A DNA stretch of 64,000 nt from positions 354,626,302-354,690,301 of the forward strand of contig CM068374.1 of the NCBI GenBank assembly GCA_034769895.1. The letters are read 5' to 3'. Shown piece by piece: positions 12,105-25,643 of this stretch. Source of the DNA: Magicicada septendecula (taxonomy: Eukaryota; Arthropoda; Insecta; Hemiptera; Cicadidae). The notes under the pieces are model-generated. The model made no database searches and was not told the DNA's origin. It saw nothing but the letters and a program-made list of their open reading frames with translations. The position numbers and the translations under genes are program-made. Numbering within the stretch: the stretch's first letter is position 1; each line of letters opens with the position of its first letter.

Positions 12105-13417
12105 AGGGCTGTCCACAAAGTAACATACATTTCAGTGTGGGCAGCGATGGGGTGAGGCTAGCACCGCCATCTTGGTGACACTGGGTGGCGAGACTCAGTA
12201 CGCATCCAGCTGGGGCCGGTATAGGTCTGTGTTGTGTTTCACTAATAATTTTTAAAATGAGTGCTGCGATTGAAAATCCCACGAGCTGTGAAGTGCGCTC
12301 AGTAATACCATTTCTGCAAGCAGAAAACTGCAGACCGGTGGACATTCATCGGTGATTGTGTGAGGTGTATGGGAAAAATGTTATGAGTGAGGGAGGAGTA
12401 AGGCAGTGGTGTCTTATGTTTAAAAATGGCCGCACCAATGTGCACGATGATGAACGGAGTGGCTGGCCGAGTGTTCTTACTGACAAATTGGTGGAGAAAA
12501 TCAATAATAAAATTCGTGAAAATTGTCGCTTTATGATAGCTCATGAGCTATCACATGAGTTTCCTCAAATTTCACGTAGGTTGCTTCATTAAGTTGTCAT
12601 GATAAAACTTGGTTACCATAAGTTTTGTGTGCGATGGGTCCCGAAAGTGCTTACAGAAATCCACAAAAACTAGCGGATGGCATCAGCATTGTCATTTCTT
12701 GAGCCTTACGACAAGCATGGTGATTCTCTACTGGACCGTATTGTAACGGGGGATGAAACCTGGGTTAGGTACGTTAATTGTGAAACAAAAAATCAATCTA
12801 TGGAATGGGGCCATACTCGCTCGCCCAAAAAACCGAGGAAGTGTTTGCAGACCTTGTCAGCAAGGAAAATGATGGTGACAGTTTTTTGGAACAGAAAAGG
12901 GGTTCTCCTGGTAGAGTTTATGGAACGGGGTCCCACAATCAACTCCGAGGTTTACTGTGAAACCTTAAAAAAGCTGCGGAGAGTAATCCAAAACAAGCAA
13001 CACAATAAGTTGAGTTCTGGGGTATTGTGCTTCCATGACAATGCCCGACCGTATACAGCAGCACGAACGCAAGAAAGTTTGGGTAGGAGATTTTCAATCA
13101 TTCAATCATACCCCATACAGCCCTGATCTGGCACCGAGCGATTATCACTGTTCATGCATACGAAAAAGTGGCTGGCAACACAGCGCTTTGAAGACGATGA
13201 AGAGCTGAAGGCAGGCATTAATGAATGGCTGAAATCGCAGGCAGCAGATTTTTACGATGAGGCTTTCAAAAACTCGTAAATTGTTATGAAAAGTGTTTGA
13301 ACTTGAATGGAGACTACGTGGAAAAATAGTCTAAGAATGTAGTTTTCAACTGTGTAAATAAAAAATTCTCTCGTTTTATTTATTCTAAAACGTAAGTTAC
13401 TTTCTGGACAGCCCTCA
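12105..13417 (+). mobile_element. Full-length mariner transposon
   Basis: A 1313-bp element with about 29-bp inverted repeats (TGAGGGCTGTCCACAAAG at the left, GGACAGCCCTCA at the right) and a TA target duplication on both sides (12103-12104 and 13418-13419). Length and ends are standard for mariner. A 140-bp piece of a closely related copy lies at 62809-62951. Confidence 0.95.
12257..13278 (+). pseudogene. mariner transposase (DD34D type), inactivated
   Basis: The ATG at 12257 begins MSAAIENPTSC and the N-terminal helix-turn-helix DNA-binding half. An in-frame TGA interrupts it at 12354-12356. Reading continues through RQWCLMFKNGRTNVHDDERSG to a stop at 12590-12592, then in another frame from about 12600. 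The catalytic part (12677-13126) shows TGDETW (first Asp), VFWNRKGVLLVEF and HDNARP (second Asp). A small duplication near 13095-13110 (TCAATCA repeated) shifts the frame, so the third Asp (PSDYH, near 13130-13145) is in a different frame. The end FYDEAFKNS stops at 13276. The protein would cut and paste the element at TA sites. Confidence 0.9.
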
Positions 13418-13419
13418 TA

Positions 13420-14479
13420 TTTATGGTCTACAGTACAGTTGAAATAGTAAGACTGAAACAATTCGTGCAGATTGTAGTGGTGGCAGGGAAGGAAGTGCAG
13501 GATATGGGGTGTGAGATGACACACAGTCATGTGATACACCATGCTGTTCTGTTCTGAACACAAAACAATTGGTCTGAAAACAGTGTGTTAAGGATGATGA
13601 GATCTTTTGAGACACCTGTTTCATGTCTAATTATTTTAGCTGTAAATGGAGTAGATGCTAAGACTTGTTACTGAAAGCTAAGCTAACTTTGCATAAAAAT
13701 TGCAGACAATATATTTAAATGTATTGGTTCACACAGAAGGATGAGCAATGCCTTCCTATGCCGCGTGTATCCCAACTGGTGTACACTACATATGCACATA
13801 ACCCTTCTTGTTGTTTGCACATGCATATAACTAAATTTGTTGTGTATTTGTTTAGTTTAGGTTTCATTTGTCAATAATCTTTTTTCATTATGGAATTGTT
13901 TATTGAATTACTAATACAACGTCCATGTTTGTGAAACTTGAAATCCATGAATTGCATAGATCAAACTCAGAAGGACATGTGTGGGAGGAATAAGCATGCT
14001 AGAAACAACACTGAATTCTGGAGGAAACAAAACATAGCTTAGCTTAGCAATCAGAGTGAATCAAAATTGACAAAATCTCACACAGCACAGCGTCTCAAAT
14101 TTCAGTGTAAACTGGCCTTAAGGCCCAAACTGTTCTTATTAAATATAAGTAGTCACTTCTTCCATAGACAAACATTCCATTTTTAACAATAGGTGAACTT
14201 TTATTCTCTTTTTGGACTGAAGAATATTTGGGGAAGAGGGAAAGAAGGAATCTATTCGATGTACTTAAATTATAAAACGTGACTAGTGGATTCTACAAGA
14301 GATTGTCATGTAAAGCTGATGCATGTAAATCCATTAATCAAAACATTAATTTTTTTACTCTAGTTAAGAAATCTGGAATTTTTAGTAACACAAACGTGTG
14401 CACATTTGAGTTATTACAGGTTATTAATGGTTTTACCAAAGTGAAGGTAACTAATAACACAAGAGAAGATATAAAAATA
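13420..14479. other. Gene-free interval
   Basis: No coding sequence, terminal repeats or tandem arrays that I can support. Confidence 0.5.
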
Positions 14480-15060
14480 GACACTGACAAAACTATGAAC
14501 CAGCAAGAGTATTCCAATACATAGGCGTTGTAATAGATAAATGAGGATTGCAAGATGCAGAAATCAAAAGAGGGTTGGAAAACCTATGAAAATGTAATAT
14601 ACCATGAATAATAATTTCATAATAGCATGAAGATCTCAAGAGGAAAACAAAAATTAAAATAAAAGCCCATATACATACCTATTTTGACACCTATCTGTGA
14701 GATGTGGTACTGAGTGAGTGAGAGAGAGAAAAGTAACATACAGGAAATTAAGGAAATCAGGTATACAAGAACTCTTGGGGGGGTAAAAAGAAAGGTAGAA
14801 TATGAAATACTGACGTAAGAAATAAATTAGAAATACAACGCACCCTGCGTTACAAGAAAGACAATGAGGTTGGTGGGATCAAGGGGTTATTTATGATTGT
14901 TACGGCAGTCACACAGACTTGTTACGATTACCGCATGGATTTTTATAACAGCATAGAAGAATTAAGACCTGTGACAAGAGCTTAGGAAGCAAAGATTCCA
15001 AATAACAAAGAAACCTAAACAGAATGATACCACATAATTGCTAAAACTTTTCAAAAAGAA
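14480..15060 (+). pseudogene. Very degenerate LINE C-terminal remnant
   Basis: Fragments such as FQYLGVVID followed by a series of Lys/Arg-rich pieces recall the part of LINE ORF2 after the RT catalytic motif (F.YLG..I...G, then K.K...Y). Stops are frequent and no long frame survives. The assignment rests on pattern resemblance only and could be wrong. Confidence 0.35.
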
Positions 15061-15351
15061 ATGGATAATAAATGACATGGTTAGCAACAGATTAAGTGGA
15101 AGAAGTATGTAAAAATTTGAAGTGAAATATTTATTGTAATATAGTGTTTATGTGTCACGTAACGATTGAAATAATAAATGTAATATGGTATAGACTGTAA
15201 ATGTAACGTAATATACCCTACATCACTGAATGGTAACAGCGTTATGGTTAATAAAAATAACATCGGTTTTGTAACTTGTTTCAATGAGTCATGTAACTGT
15301 CAATTAATGGATCCCAATAAAATCTTAAAAATGAATCACATCATTCTTTTA

Positions 15352-15834
15352 CACTAAAAACTTGTTTATCTGAATTTGATGGGACCGCGCCCATTTCGGA
15401 TAAATGAAATTTCGGATAAACCGAAACTTCTATTTAGACAATAATACACATGTATGTATAGCAACTTTATTTACTAACAATAATTTAAAAGTTACTTACA
15501 GTAAATATGACACAATAAACTATAAAATGGCACCGCACTGTAAAATTATAGTTTCTACAGTACTAGAATTGTCCTATTGCTTGTTCATACAGTAATCAAT
15601 CACAGTTTTTTGTGTGATTACCGAACAAATCGATAATTTGGAGTATTCCTTATTCCAGTTAGTTCTGATTATTGACTTTCTACTTTATATCACGTGGAGT
15701 CGCTTGTCTATGCTATTAAATATAGATTATAGCGACAGGAAAATGCTTTTGTGTATTTTTAAAATTTACTAAAAATTGTTTCGTATAAACCGGATTTTTG
15801 GATAAATGCAATTAGGATAAACGAGTTTTTAGTG
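15352..15834. mobile_element. pogo/Tigger-type MITE
   Basis: A 483-bp element with inverted termini: CACTAAAAACTTGTTTATC at 15352 and, on the other strand, CACTAAAAACTCGTTTATC ending at 15834. Subterminal repeats of GGATAAA on both sides (15409-15421 and 15800-15820) and an internal GGGACCG near 15382 are hallmarks of Tigger/pogo ends. The left flank gives TA (15350-15351); the right flank reads TG, probably a mutated TA. There is no transposase frame, so it depended on an element elsewhere. Confidence 0.8.
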
Positions 15835-17098
15835 TGCTTTAAAAATCTGTTCAGTTTTCATAGACGACCAACATTCACATACACGTTATAGTATACAACT
15901 CTTGTATTACATGATCAGTATTTATATCTGCGTACAGAATATTCATTCCTTATCTACTTACTAAAGTCTGTGTAAATGTTTGACGGTATTGGTTACATTA
16001 CACATAATCAGCGATACTTCTGGTCTGCGTATTACCTTTATGTACATGTTATGAAAATACACTTTACTTAATAAAAACTGTGTATTAGATGTCATAAAGA
16101 GCTGTGAACAGTGAGAGGTAGGAAACAGCAAACGAAACTTGATACTTTGGTTTCACTTCACTGTTGTAAAGTATGTTCACACTTTGCGAGAGCTTTATTG
16201 TGTCCGCATTATGAAAAGCTGAGGCAACTGAAACTATCTTATTTATATACAAGGCATCTCATAAATCTTACATGCACTTTTTCTTATCTGCTGACTATGG
16301 AAGAATTGAAATTTTTCATGTAAACCTATTACAAGCTATTATAAAGACATATAGTTCCATGATGATGTATTTAGGCTAACAGATAATGTTTCCTTGTTTT
16401 CTTCTGTTATTAGAGTTTTTTTGTCCACTTTGCAGTCTGTCTGATATGCTCTTCAAATTAATTAAATACAAAAATAGTCATTTCCTATGGTACGACACTT
16501 TTAAAACTATCTTATTCTTCCATAATGGCATGCACACAAAGCTTGTAATAGATTTCCACAACAAACACCCACTCTCAGGTTGTCAACATATTAAAGTGTG
16601 ACATGTAGAAAGGAATTCCTTCCACTTCTTTCACCCCACCACCGAAATCATGCCGATATGAAAGCATCTGATCCACGTACGTTAAAATACAGGAAATGTA
16701 TCAAGTTCCCACACAAATATCAAGCACTGGCTTACTATATACTTTCTTTAATTCCGTTTACGCTTGGCAAACTGTTAGTGTGTGATACAGCACGAAACAT
16801 GACTCTTTGGGTAGAAACGGGTCACCAGATTCCTTTCTACAAGTCATCATCAGACTGTCCATTCACTTCACAACTCACAGAATTAAATACAGCTAATAAC
16901 GAAATTACTATGTGTTTATCCACTGAACAAACTCTAATTACTGTACTACTAACAGCACCAATATTACAAATTCCAATTCTTGTATAAAATAAAAATAACT
17001 ATTACAACATTTTTAATAGATTACATAAGAAATATGATTACACTAGAAAAAGTGCAATGACTCATGGCTTGCCCTGTATTGACTATAGTATACAGATA
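15835..17098. other. Interval without supported genes
   Basis: Contains open frames of 70, 71 and 129 codons (16111-16323, 16386-16601, 16598-16987). They show no domain, composition or neighbour that supports coding. Confidence 0.5.
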
Positions 17099-17862
17099 CG
17101 AGGGTCATTCAAATATGAACCGGATTTTTTTACGTGTGGACTCAGGAAGTGGAGTGAGTGAGGTGGGGCACTTGAGGTAATTAGGTGGGGATGTGTGGAG
17201 GTGAGGGAATGCCCAGCCTCGCCAGCAGAACAAGTTCCTGCGTCAGTAGCACAATGTACCTTAGTCTGTTGTGGAATGGGTAATTATCCGATTTCTCGCC
17301 AATGAAGGCGTCAAATCAGCTGCGATTTTGACCAGACTCCAGGCACAGTTTGGAGAGGCTACTCTGTCAAGGACACAAGTGTTTGATTGGGCCAAAAAAT
17401 GTTGAAGTAGCTGTGATGCAGTGGAGAATGCAAGTCACAGGCCAAGTGGAGGGCGTGCCGGCAACCAATTTGCGAAATTCTGCTTCTCCATGACAATGAA
17501 CGGCCGCATACTGCAGCTCAAACTCGCAATAAACTCATTGAAATTCACTGGACACCTCTTGAACACCCTCCTTACAGTCCAGACTTATCCCTGTGTGACA
17601 CTTCCACAATTTTGGTGTGCTGAAGGAAGCGTTAGGAGGGGAAAAATTCAACAACGATGTAGAGGTTCAGCAGTATGTGCACAATTGGCTGTTGGAGTGC
17701 CCGTCTTCTTTTTTTGATGAGGGGATCAAGAAGCTACCTATCCGGTGGAGAAAATGTATTTCTGTTGAAGGAAACTATGTAGAAAAATAAGATTTTTTTG
17801 TAATTTTATCTCGCCAATAAATCTGTGTAAAAAAAATCAGGTTTATATTTGAATGACCCTAG
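17099..17862 (+). mobile_element. mariner transposon with internal deletion
   Basis: A 764-bp element bounded by GAGGGTCATTCAAATATGAA and its inverted counterpart, with TA on each side (17097-17098 and 17863-17864). About half of a normal mariner is missing from the middle. The ends belong to a different mariner family from that at 12105. Confidence 0.9.
17274..17785 (+). pseudogene. mariner transposase, N-terminus fused to C-terminus by deletion
   Basis: The left part encodes the DNA-binding region (VIIRFLANEGVKSAAI, then SRTQVFDWAKK) with a stop at about 17403. Shortly after a GRAGNQ-like segment (near 17465) the sequence jumps to the region of the second catalytic Asp (HDNERPHTAAQTR near 17490), then PPYSPDLSLCD and a normal mariner C-terminus (WLLECPSSFFDEG and ISVEGNYVEK, ending near 17785). 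The first catalytic Asp is in the deleted part. Non-functional. Confidence 0.85.
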
Positions 17863-17864
17863 TA

Positions 17865-18605
17865 TATTAACATAAATAAATATATATATAATTACAAAAT
17901 AATACTCAGCATTCGCGTGATTTGAATGCTGTTTACCATCTTAGAGATAGCAGAACTGTAAGTGTTAAGAACATCAAACAAGGGGTCCTATCACATTAAA
18001 AAATAACTCCTCCTTCACTAAAAAAAGCTGTAAAAACCAAATTTCACATTTACACTTATGAATAGAAAAACATTTAACAAATCTGAAACCATTTATACGT
18101 TAAGGCAATCATCATTACAGGTTAATGTACACAATACTACAGATTTTCTGATGTTACATGTGCACTATACAATATATCTTTTACATATATCTTATACATT
18201 TTAATACAATGTACATTCAAACATTATTCGTTACATATGAGTGTGTACACTATATACAATAAACTACAGTTTTTGATTACATATAATAAATATTTTTATT
18301 TACCCCTGAATACGATTTATGTATTAAAAAATAATTTATGCAAAAAATACTGTATCTGATTCTGTGCATTTATGTTCATGTATTGTAAAATAATATTTGT
18401 GAATGTATTTAATTGAATATTTAATTTTTAAAAATGTGATGTACCGGTACTGGCCGATAGTAGTGTTAATTAGTCCGACAAAGAGGTTACACATAGTCTC
18501 TGAATAGTTTTACAACATGGTACGTTTTATTTCTATGGTTTTTATGGAAATAATACCATTGCAATATTGTCAGTAAAGCCAAAGGTTCATGAAGTCAGAA
18601 GAATC
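17865..18605. other. Gene-free AT-rich interval
   Basis: Nothing recognised. Base composition is strongly AT-rich and no open frame is credible. Confidence 0.5.
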
Positions 18606-18619
18606 ACCTACAAGGTTCA

Positions 18620-18772
18620 TTCATTCATCATTGGCCTGACAGCCCTTTGTGGGCCCTGGCCTTATTCAGAAGATTTCGCCATTCTTTTCTATTCATAGCC
18701 ATATTCTTCCAGTTTCTAATTCAAAGAGTACTAACGTCCTGACTCACCCCGTCCCTCCATCTCAGTTGCCTT
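18620..18772 (-). mobile_element. 5'-truncated LINE 3' end with perfect 14-bp target duplication
   Basis: On the minus strand this 153-bp insert encodes the last residues of a LINE ORF2 (NMAMNRKEWRNLLNKARAH, then KGLSGQ) and ends in a short GATGAATGAATG tail. ACCTACAAGGTTCA flanks it at 18606-18619 and 18773-18786. The same C-terminal layout (sense GGCCAGGGCCC, then GGGCTGT and a GATG tail) ends the larger LINE at 38330-38380, so both belong to one broad LINE group that primes on short ATG-rich repeats. Confidence 0.85.
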
Positions 18773-19046
18773 ACCTACAAGGTTCACGAACATAACAAAC
18801 ACATCTCCAATGCAATGCACAAAAATAACCAAAAACAGAAATGCAAGAAGAGCATATCACAATCAAATGAAAATTCATGAAATTCCAATGCTCAAAACAG
18901 GCAACCAATGAGAAAGAGAATATTGTCATGAGAATCATATCCAATCTGATGTCAGATTCTGGATGTATCATTGAAAACAGAGAAATTCACTTGATGCCAG
19001 TATATGTTATAAGCTGTCAAGTCTTAATAAAGACTTGTTAAACAAA

Positions 19047-20313
<1,267 letters not shown>

Positions 20314-20403
20314 TGTTTCACCCATATTACAATGTGCATCCTCAGGTCTGTGTGAGGATAGTCACACAGACCTGAGGATACTCACTGTAATATGTGTGAA
20401 ACA
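20314..20403. repeat. 90-nt near-perfect hairpin
   Basis: Two 42-bp arms pair around a 6-nt loop (GGATAG, 20356-20361). The inner 17 bp (20339-20355 with 20362-20378) are perfect; the outer 25 bp have four mismatches. The size and imperfect outer stem resemble a microRNA precursor, but a small fold-back transposon remnant is equally possible. Confidence 0.85.
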
Positions 20404-20499
20404 CTGTTGTACAAGACATTTTTGATGTGGTCTATACTGGAAGAAGACTTCAAAAACAGAATGGACACTGGCTGCAGAAGCCTACATGAGAACATAAAT

Positions 20500-22563
20500 A
20501 ACAATGAATATCTGGAAAAGGTTCTAGAACAAAATTAAGGAAAAATTTTGGCCCGCTCTCACCCCCTAGAGGGTTGATAACTACCCAAGTTTTGAAGCAC
20601 AGAAATTAGGTACTTATAGGTTTTTGGGGATGCTGATTATGATTCTGACATCCAAAATTATATTTGATGCAAAGGGTAGTTTTTAAAGGGTTGAAGCATA
20701 CTATAATTAGGGGGTGTAAGTATTAAACTTCACGAGAATACCAATCAAAGCCTTGAAAGTGAGTACCTATAGGTTTTTGTAGGTGTTGATTACGATTTTA
20801 ATGTCAAAGGATACATCTGACGCAAGGGTCGAAAACAACACCTAAAGGGCTGAAAACATTAAACAACGCGAGGATGAATTTGAAGTCCTGAAATTGGGTA
20901 CCTACAGGTTTTGGGGGGATTTTTAACCTACAATTACTTAAACATCACAATATTAATAATATTTAACAAAATAATACAACCCTTGAACAATAACAAACAA
21001 CTCCGATGCTCAGCTGATGCTCCAAAAAACGTGTCAGCAGTAAGCATCAGGTAGCACATCAGGCCTCTTCTGGTCTCCGCTAGAGGGTCCGTGTTTTTAG
21101 CGGTCATAATTCAAAATTCAGTTGAAAAAAGTATATATTTCATCTATGCTTATAAAATTTAATCAAAGAAAAGTCGAACTATAAACATTATATTATTTTA
21201 TTAAATTAAATATTCGAACGAAAATTATATAACAAACCGTCAGTACAAACAAATTGCACCGGATATTTTTTTGTTTACAACAGACGTTCAAAAAATAATA
21301 ACGATACTTAATTTTATTGTCAATTTAAAAATTTAGTTTAGCCTTTTAAATTTATGTCCTCTCAGGACTATACCCGAACATATAACGTATGATAACAAAA
21401 TCTTACTGTTAGAGCCCGTTTACATTTTTGGTCATAACTCGGTCAATGTTTAAGAAACCAATTTCAAACAAAAAGTATTTTTTAGTAAATTTAAAGAGCT
21501 ACAGCTTTTTTCGTATGCACTATAATTTAAAAACCTACTGTATACTAGATATTTTGCCTAGACATTAAAATTTGTTTACACAATGTCGGAAAAATACACA
21601 TTTAAACTGCTGTAACTCATAGAGTTTTAGTCACAAAGGAATAAAACAAAATTCAAAATTGTTGTTTTTATATAACCTTTATTTTAAAACCATATCAAGT
21701 TTTCGATAGAACGCATCGTTACTAAGATATTTAATAAAAAAGGCGAATTTTGGCAAAAATCCAAAAACTTGAATTATCTTAAAACGTTACGCGTTACTGT
21801 ACAGCAATACATATATGCTTCAAAAAATTTGAGGACATTGCCAATATAATATAAAACCAAAAACTACAGTATCTCAGCGTAATATGCATATCTGGCAAAA
21901 TAGCGGACATTCATTTTTAAATTTCTTGGAAAACATTTGCAGAAATTATGATATTTTCCTATATAACTTCGTAATATTTTAAGCTAGACAAGTTATTAAC
22001 CCAGAGTTTTTAGGAATTAACAGAGCTTTCATTTGATACTAATTTGGTTACAATCTAACCATTTTTCGTGGAGTTATATCAGTTTTAAGCACGTAATTTG
22101 ATCAAAAAACAAAAATCTTGTTTTGGTTGTATCTCGAGACCCATTTGACATAACAAAACCAAGCAAAGTGTAAAATGTTCTTCTGTTAATAAACTTTAAT
22201 TTTGATTTATATAAATTGTTTGCAAAATGGCTTTGTTTTTGAGTTATTTGCAGATTAATGTTAAACAACGCATTTTTTGCAAAACTTTGAACCCTTGAAA
22301 CTCACAAACAACGCATTTTTTTCGAAAAGTGTATACCACCTTTTTGCTTAGAATTTGATTATTGGTTTTCGGGGTTAATTAAATTTAATTTTTTTAACCC
22401 CTGAAAAAGGGGTGAAAACAACACCTAAATTTAAGAGCGGGCCAAAACATTTTCCTTAACTTTATTCTATAACCTTTTATGAAGACATTGCAAAAAAAAA
22501 AATCAGAAGAATTCATGGACAATGACTCAAAATCGGCAGAAAATTCCTCACGTAATACACTAT
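20500..22563 (+). mobile_element. 2-kb non-coding TIR element, copy 1
   Basis: The left terminus contains AAGGAAAAATTTTGGCCCGC (20530s) and the right terminus its inverted counterpart (AGAGCGGGCCAAAACATTTT, 22430s). The right TIR extends outward to CCTCACGTAATACAC, about 130 bp. The left end appears shortened, near 20500. At 20570-20930 there are about 2.5 degenerate tandem units of 130-155 bp (GGTACCTATAGGTTTTTG type). The rest is AT-rich with no coding frame. A homologous copy lies inverted at 59894-62138. Long TIRs with subterminal tandem repeats suggest a non-autonomous DNA transposon. The superfamily is unresolved. Confidence 0.75.
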
Positions 22564-23250
22564 TTGTTAAAAAGGTCTAGCCCCAATGGAAAGTAATAAC
22601 GAATTGTTTAGAAAAAGACTGCACCTTCAAAACCAATGATTTGTATGTGGACATTAGAGTTTAATCATGGTCGTACGAGTACTGAATGTGATCTCTGTAG
22701 TGGACCCCCAAAAATTGCAACAACTCCAAATGCGGCGCCCAAATTGCACAAAGTTTTCTCAAACCAAGTTCTTGAATTAAAATCTGATACACATGCTCAC
22801 ATAAGGTGCCTGTTGATCTCAGCAATGTCATCCACTCTCAGCTGCCGATCTTCCAATACTGTGTGTTCCGGAGTTGTAGCACTGTTTAGGCGCCCATTGC
22901 AGGGATTATCTTCAGTGCTCATAAGACCACGTTTAAACTCAAATGCCTAGTTACATTGTTTTTGAAAGCACAGCATCACTTAACACATTTACCATTTCGT
23001 TGTGATTTTCCATTGGCAGTAGACCTTTTTAACAAACGATTACATCAAGCACGATGTTTGATTCTGTCCATTTTTTAAAACACGCGTGACATGTTAATTT
23101 TGAACAGCTGATAAATAGTGAACAGCTTGACAGATAGATTTGGAAATTAACAGGTGTTAACATGAAATATGAATCTCACAACATAGGAAAAATTTTAGTT
23201 CTACCGTGAGGCTATAGATGTTGTTCCGTGAACTTTTCAACTGTCCCTCG
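22561..23250. mobile_element. mariner fragment folded back on itself
   Basis: The minus strand from 23250 begins CGAGGGACAGTTGAAAAG, a mariner terminal repeat next to TA (23251-23252), then carries a mariner N-terminal coding remnant down to about 22800. The plus strand from 22561 to about 22800 carries the same N-terminal region (HGRTSTECDLC followed by PKIATTPN) facing it. The two halves form an inverted repeat of the 5' region of one mariner family, both with stops. Its left end abuts the right TIR of the 2-kb element. Confidence 0.75.
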
Positions 23251-23252
23251 TA

Positions 23253-23910
<658 letters not shown>

Positions 23911-24069
23911 TTCGAATTCCTGTCATTATATAGGTAATCAATCACCAGAAAATACACACATTTGTTCAGCAGTTTGCTCTCTCAGCATATTTACATAAAA
24001 TCATACTTCTATCTGAAACAATAAAAAAAATGATTTGTATACACTTGTCTGACATGCACCACTAATAGT

Positions 24070-24184
24070 TTAGATACAAATTGTTATCTTCGCCTTAGCC
24101 AACGTTTGCTCAGTGTGAGCCATTGATGAACCCTCACAATAAGCGAAAGCTGGCTAAGGCAAAGGTAACATTTTTTTTAAATCT
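24070..24184. repeat. Small fold-back element (AATAAGCGAAA type)
   Basis: Inverted arms: 24083-24101 (GTTATCTTCGCCTTAGCCA) pairs with 24151-24169 with few mismatches. Pairing extends inward to about 24120/24132 and outward to about 24070/24184. The right arm carries AATAAGCGAAAGCTGG, the same module as AATAAGCGAAAACTGG at 27066-27081. A degraded hammerhead-like core is visible (UUGAUGA at 24123, GAAA at 24145). Confidence 0.75.
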
Positions 24185-24875
24185 AAAATATGAGTGTTCC
24201 ATATCAGAAAAGTATATACAAATCATTACTGATACTCGGATATGCTGTGAATAACAAAATCCAAGAATTCAATAAAATGCTACTGGTAACAAACCATCCA
24301 CTTCAAAGGTTAACAAGCAGTTCACAATGTCTTTTCGTAATCAATTCACAGCCTTCAAAATCTGAGAAATATTTTAGTCTTAGCAATATTCAATATCATT
24401 ACAGCAAAAAATTATTTTGATGATACATCAAATGGGCTTCTTCACCGTACTTTACTTATAACTAATAATATAATTTTGCTTTAACATCATTCATAATTAG
24501 CTTAATTAACAAAATTCATATAAAAAGAATATTTCAACGATATTACATACTAAACAAAGATAATACTAACGAAAAAACACTGAACATTTTTACAAATGTA
24601 AGCAGGTTTCATTATGCTTTAAAAAGGAAATTATATCTAGCTGATCACAAATTTAACAGAAATACAAAAATCTACTTTCATAGCGTTATGCTCATAATAA
24701 GTTTTTTTATAAGCAAGATGAGCAAAAATTACTTAGTCTGATTTTATTTACATGTCTGTACCGTAACTTGGTATTTCAAGTTTTCACCACAAATTTTCCA
24801 TAAGTTGGTGACCCTTATACTTATATTTGGAAATATCTTTAAATTTATTATTACAAACACATATACTACATAGGG

Positions 24876-24924
<49 letters not shown>

Positions 24925-25636
24925 GTACAATACGTACAGACACTTATATGAAGTAGTAGCAATCACAGACACTATTTTTAGTCAATATCAAATACAATAA
25001 ATCAGCAAACAGAAGTAACTTTAAATTAAAATATTCACAATGGAACCAACATTTTTTTTCTCTCCACTTTCAAGTTATCCATACTAATATTAGAACAACG
25101 TCTAATCTATTAATATGAATTCAAGAACCTTTGTATAAAAACTATAATTTCTAAAACACTTAATAAAAACATTTTACAAGTTACACAAATAATCTGATCA
25201 GTCACAATCCACCTAAAAATTTTACTAGATACTTAAATACTTTTTATTATTCTAAACAGATTCAGTATAATAAATACATTTGGGGAAACCAACAAACTTT
25301 ATGTATCCAAAAATGTTCTAATCTTTTCACATTTTCTATTTTTCTTCTCACTACAGTACACGAGATTCACCACTCACGCTTATATATCATAGTAAAACCT
25401 ACATATAGTTAAACTTCCAAATTATGAACTTCTAACAAAATCCTCTAAATATTTTTTTTCTGTGCATTATAAAATTTTAGTAAAAGTTCAGGTGTAAGTT
25501 GCCTCCACAAAAGAAATTAAAGATTTCGTACTAACAAAATTTTGATTGATTTGCAGTTTTTAGCTTTTGCAATATGAATTGATCCATTTTGGTTGCTGTT
25601 CAGTTCTGCAGTAGGCTGTCCCAAGAAAATTCAAAA
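24185..25636. other. Gene-free AT-rich interval
   Basis: Strongly AT-rich, no coding sense. It includes the (TA)n run at 24878-24918. Confidence 0.5.
24878..24918. repeat. (TA)n microsatellite
   Basis: About 20 uninterrupted TA units. Confidence 0.95.
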
Positions 25637-25643
25637 AATATGT

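Noticed and set aside
13252..13563. Minus-strand 103-codon frame
   Set aside because: Mostly antisense to the mariner 3' end plus flank. The same antisense string recurs at 62860.
16598..16987. 129-codon open frame
   Set aside because: No domain, no family resemblance, no supporting neighbours; AT-rich chance frame is likely.
22636..22950. 104-codon frame beginning with a mariner-like segment
   Set aside because: It crosses the centre of the mariner inverted repeat. Only its first third is mariner sense, the rest is antisense, so it is not a gene.
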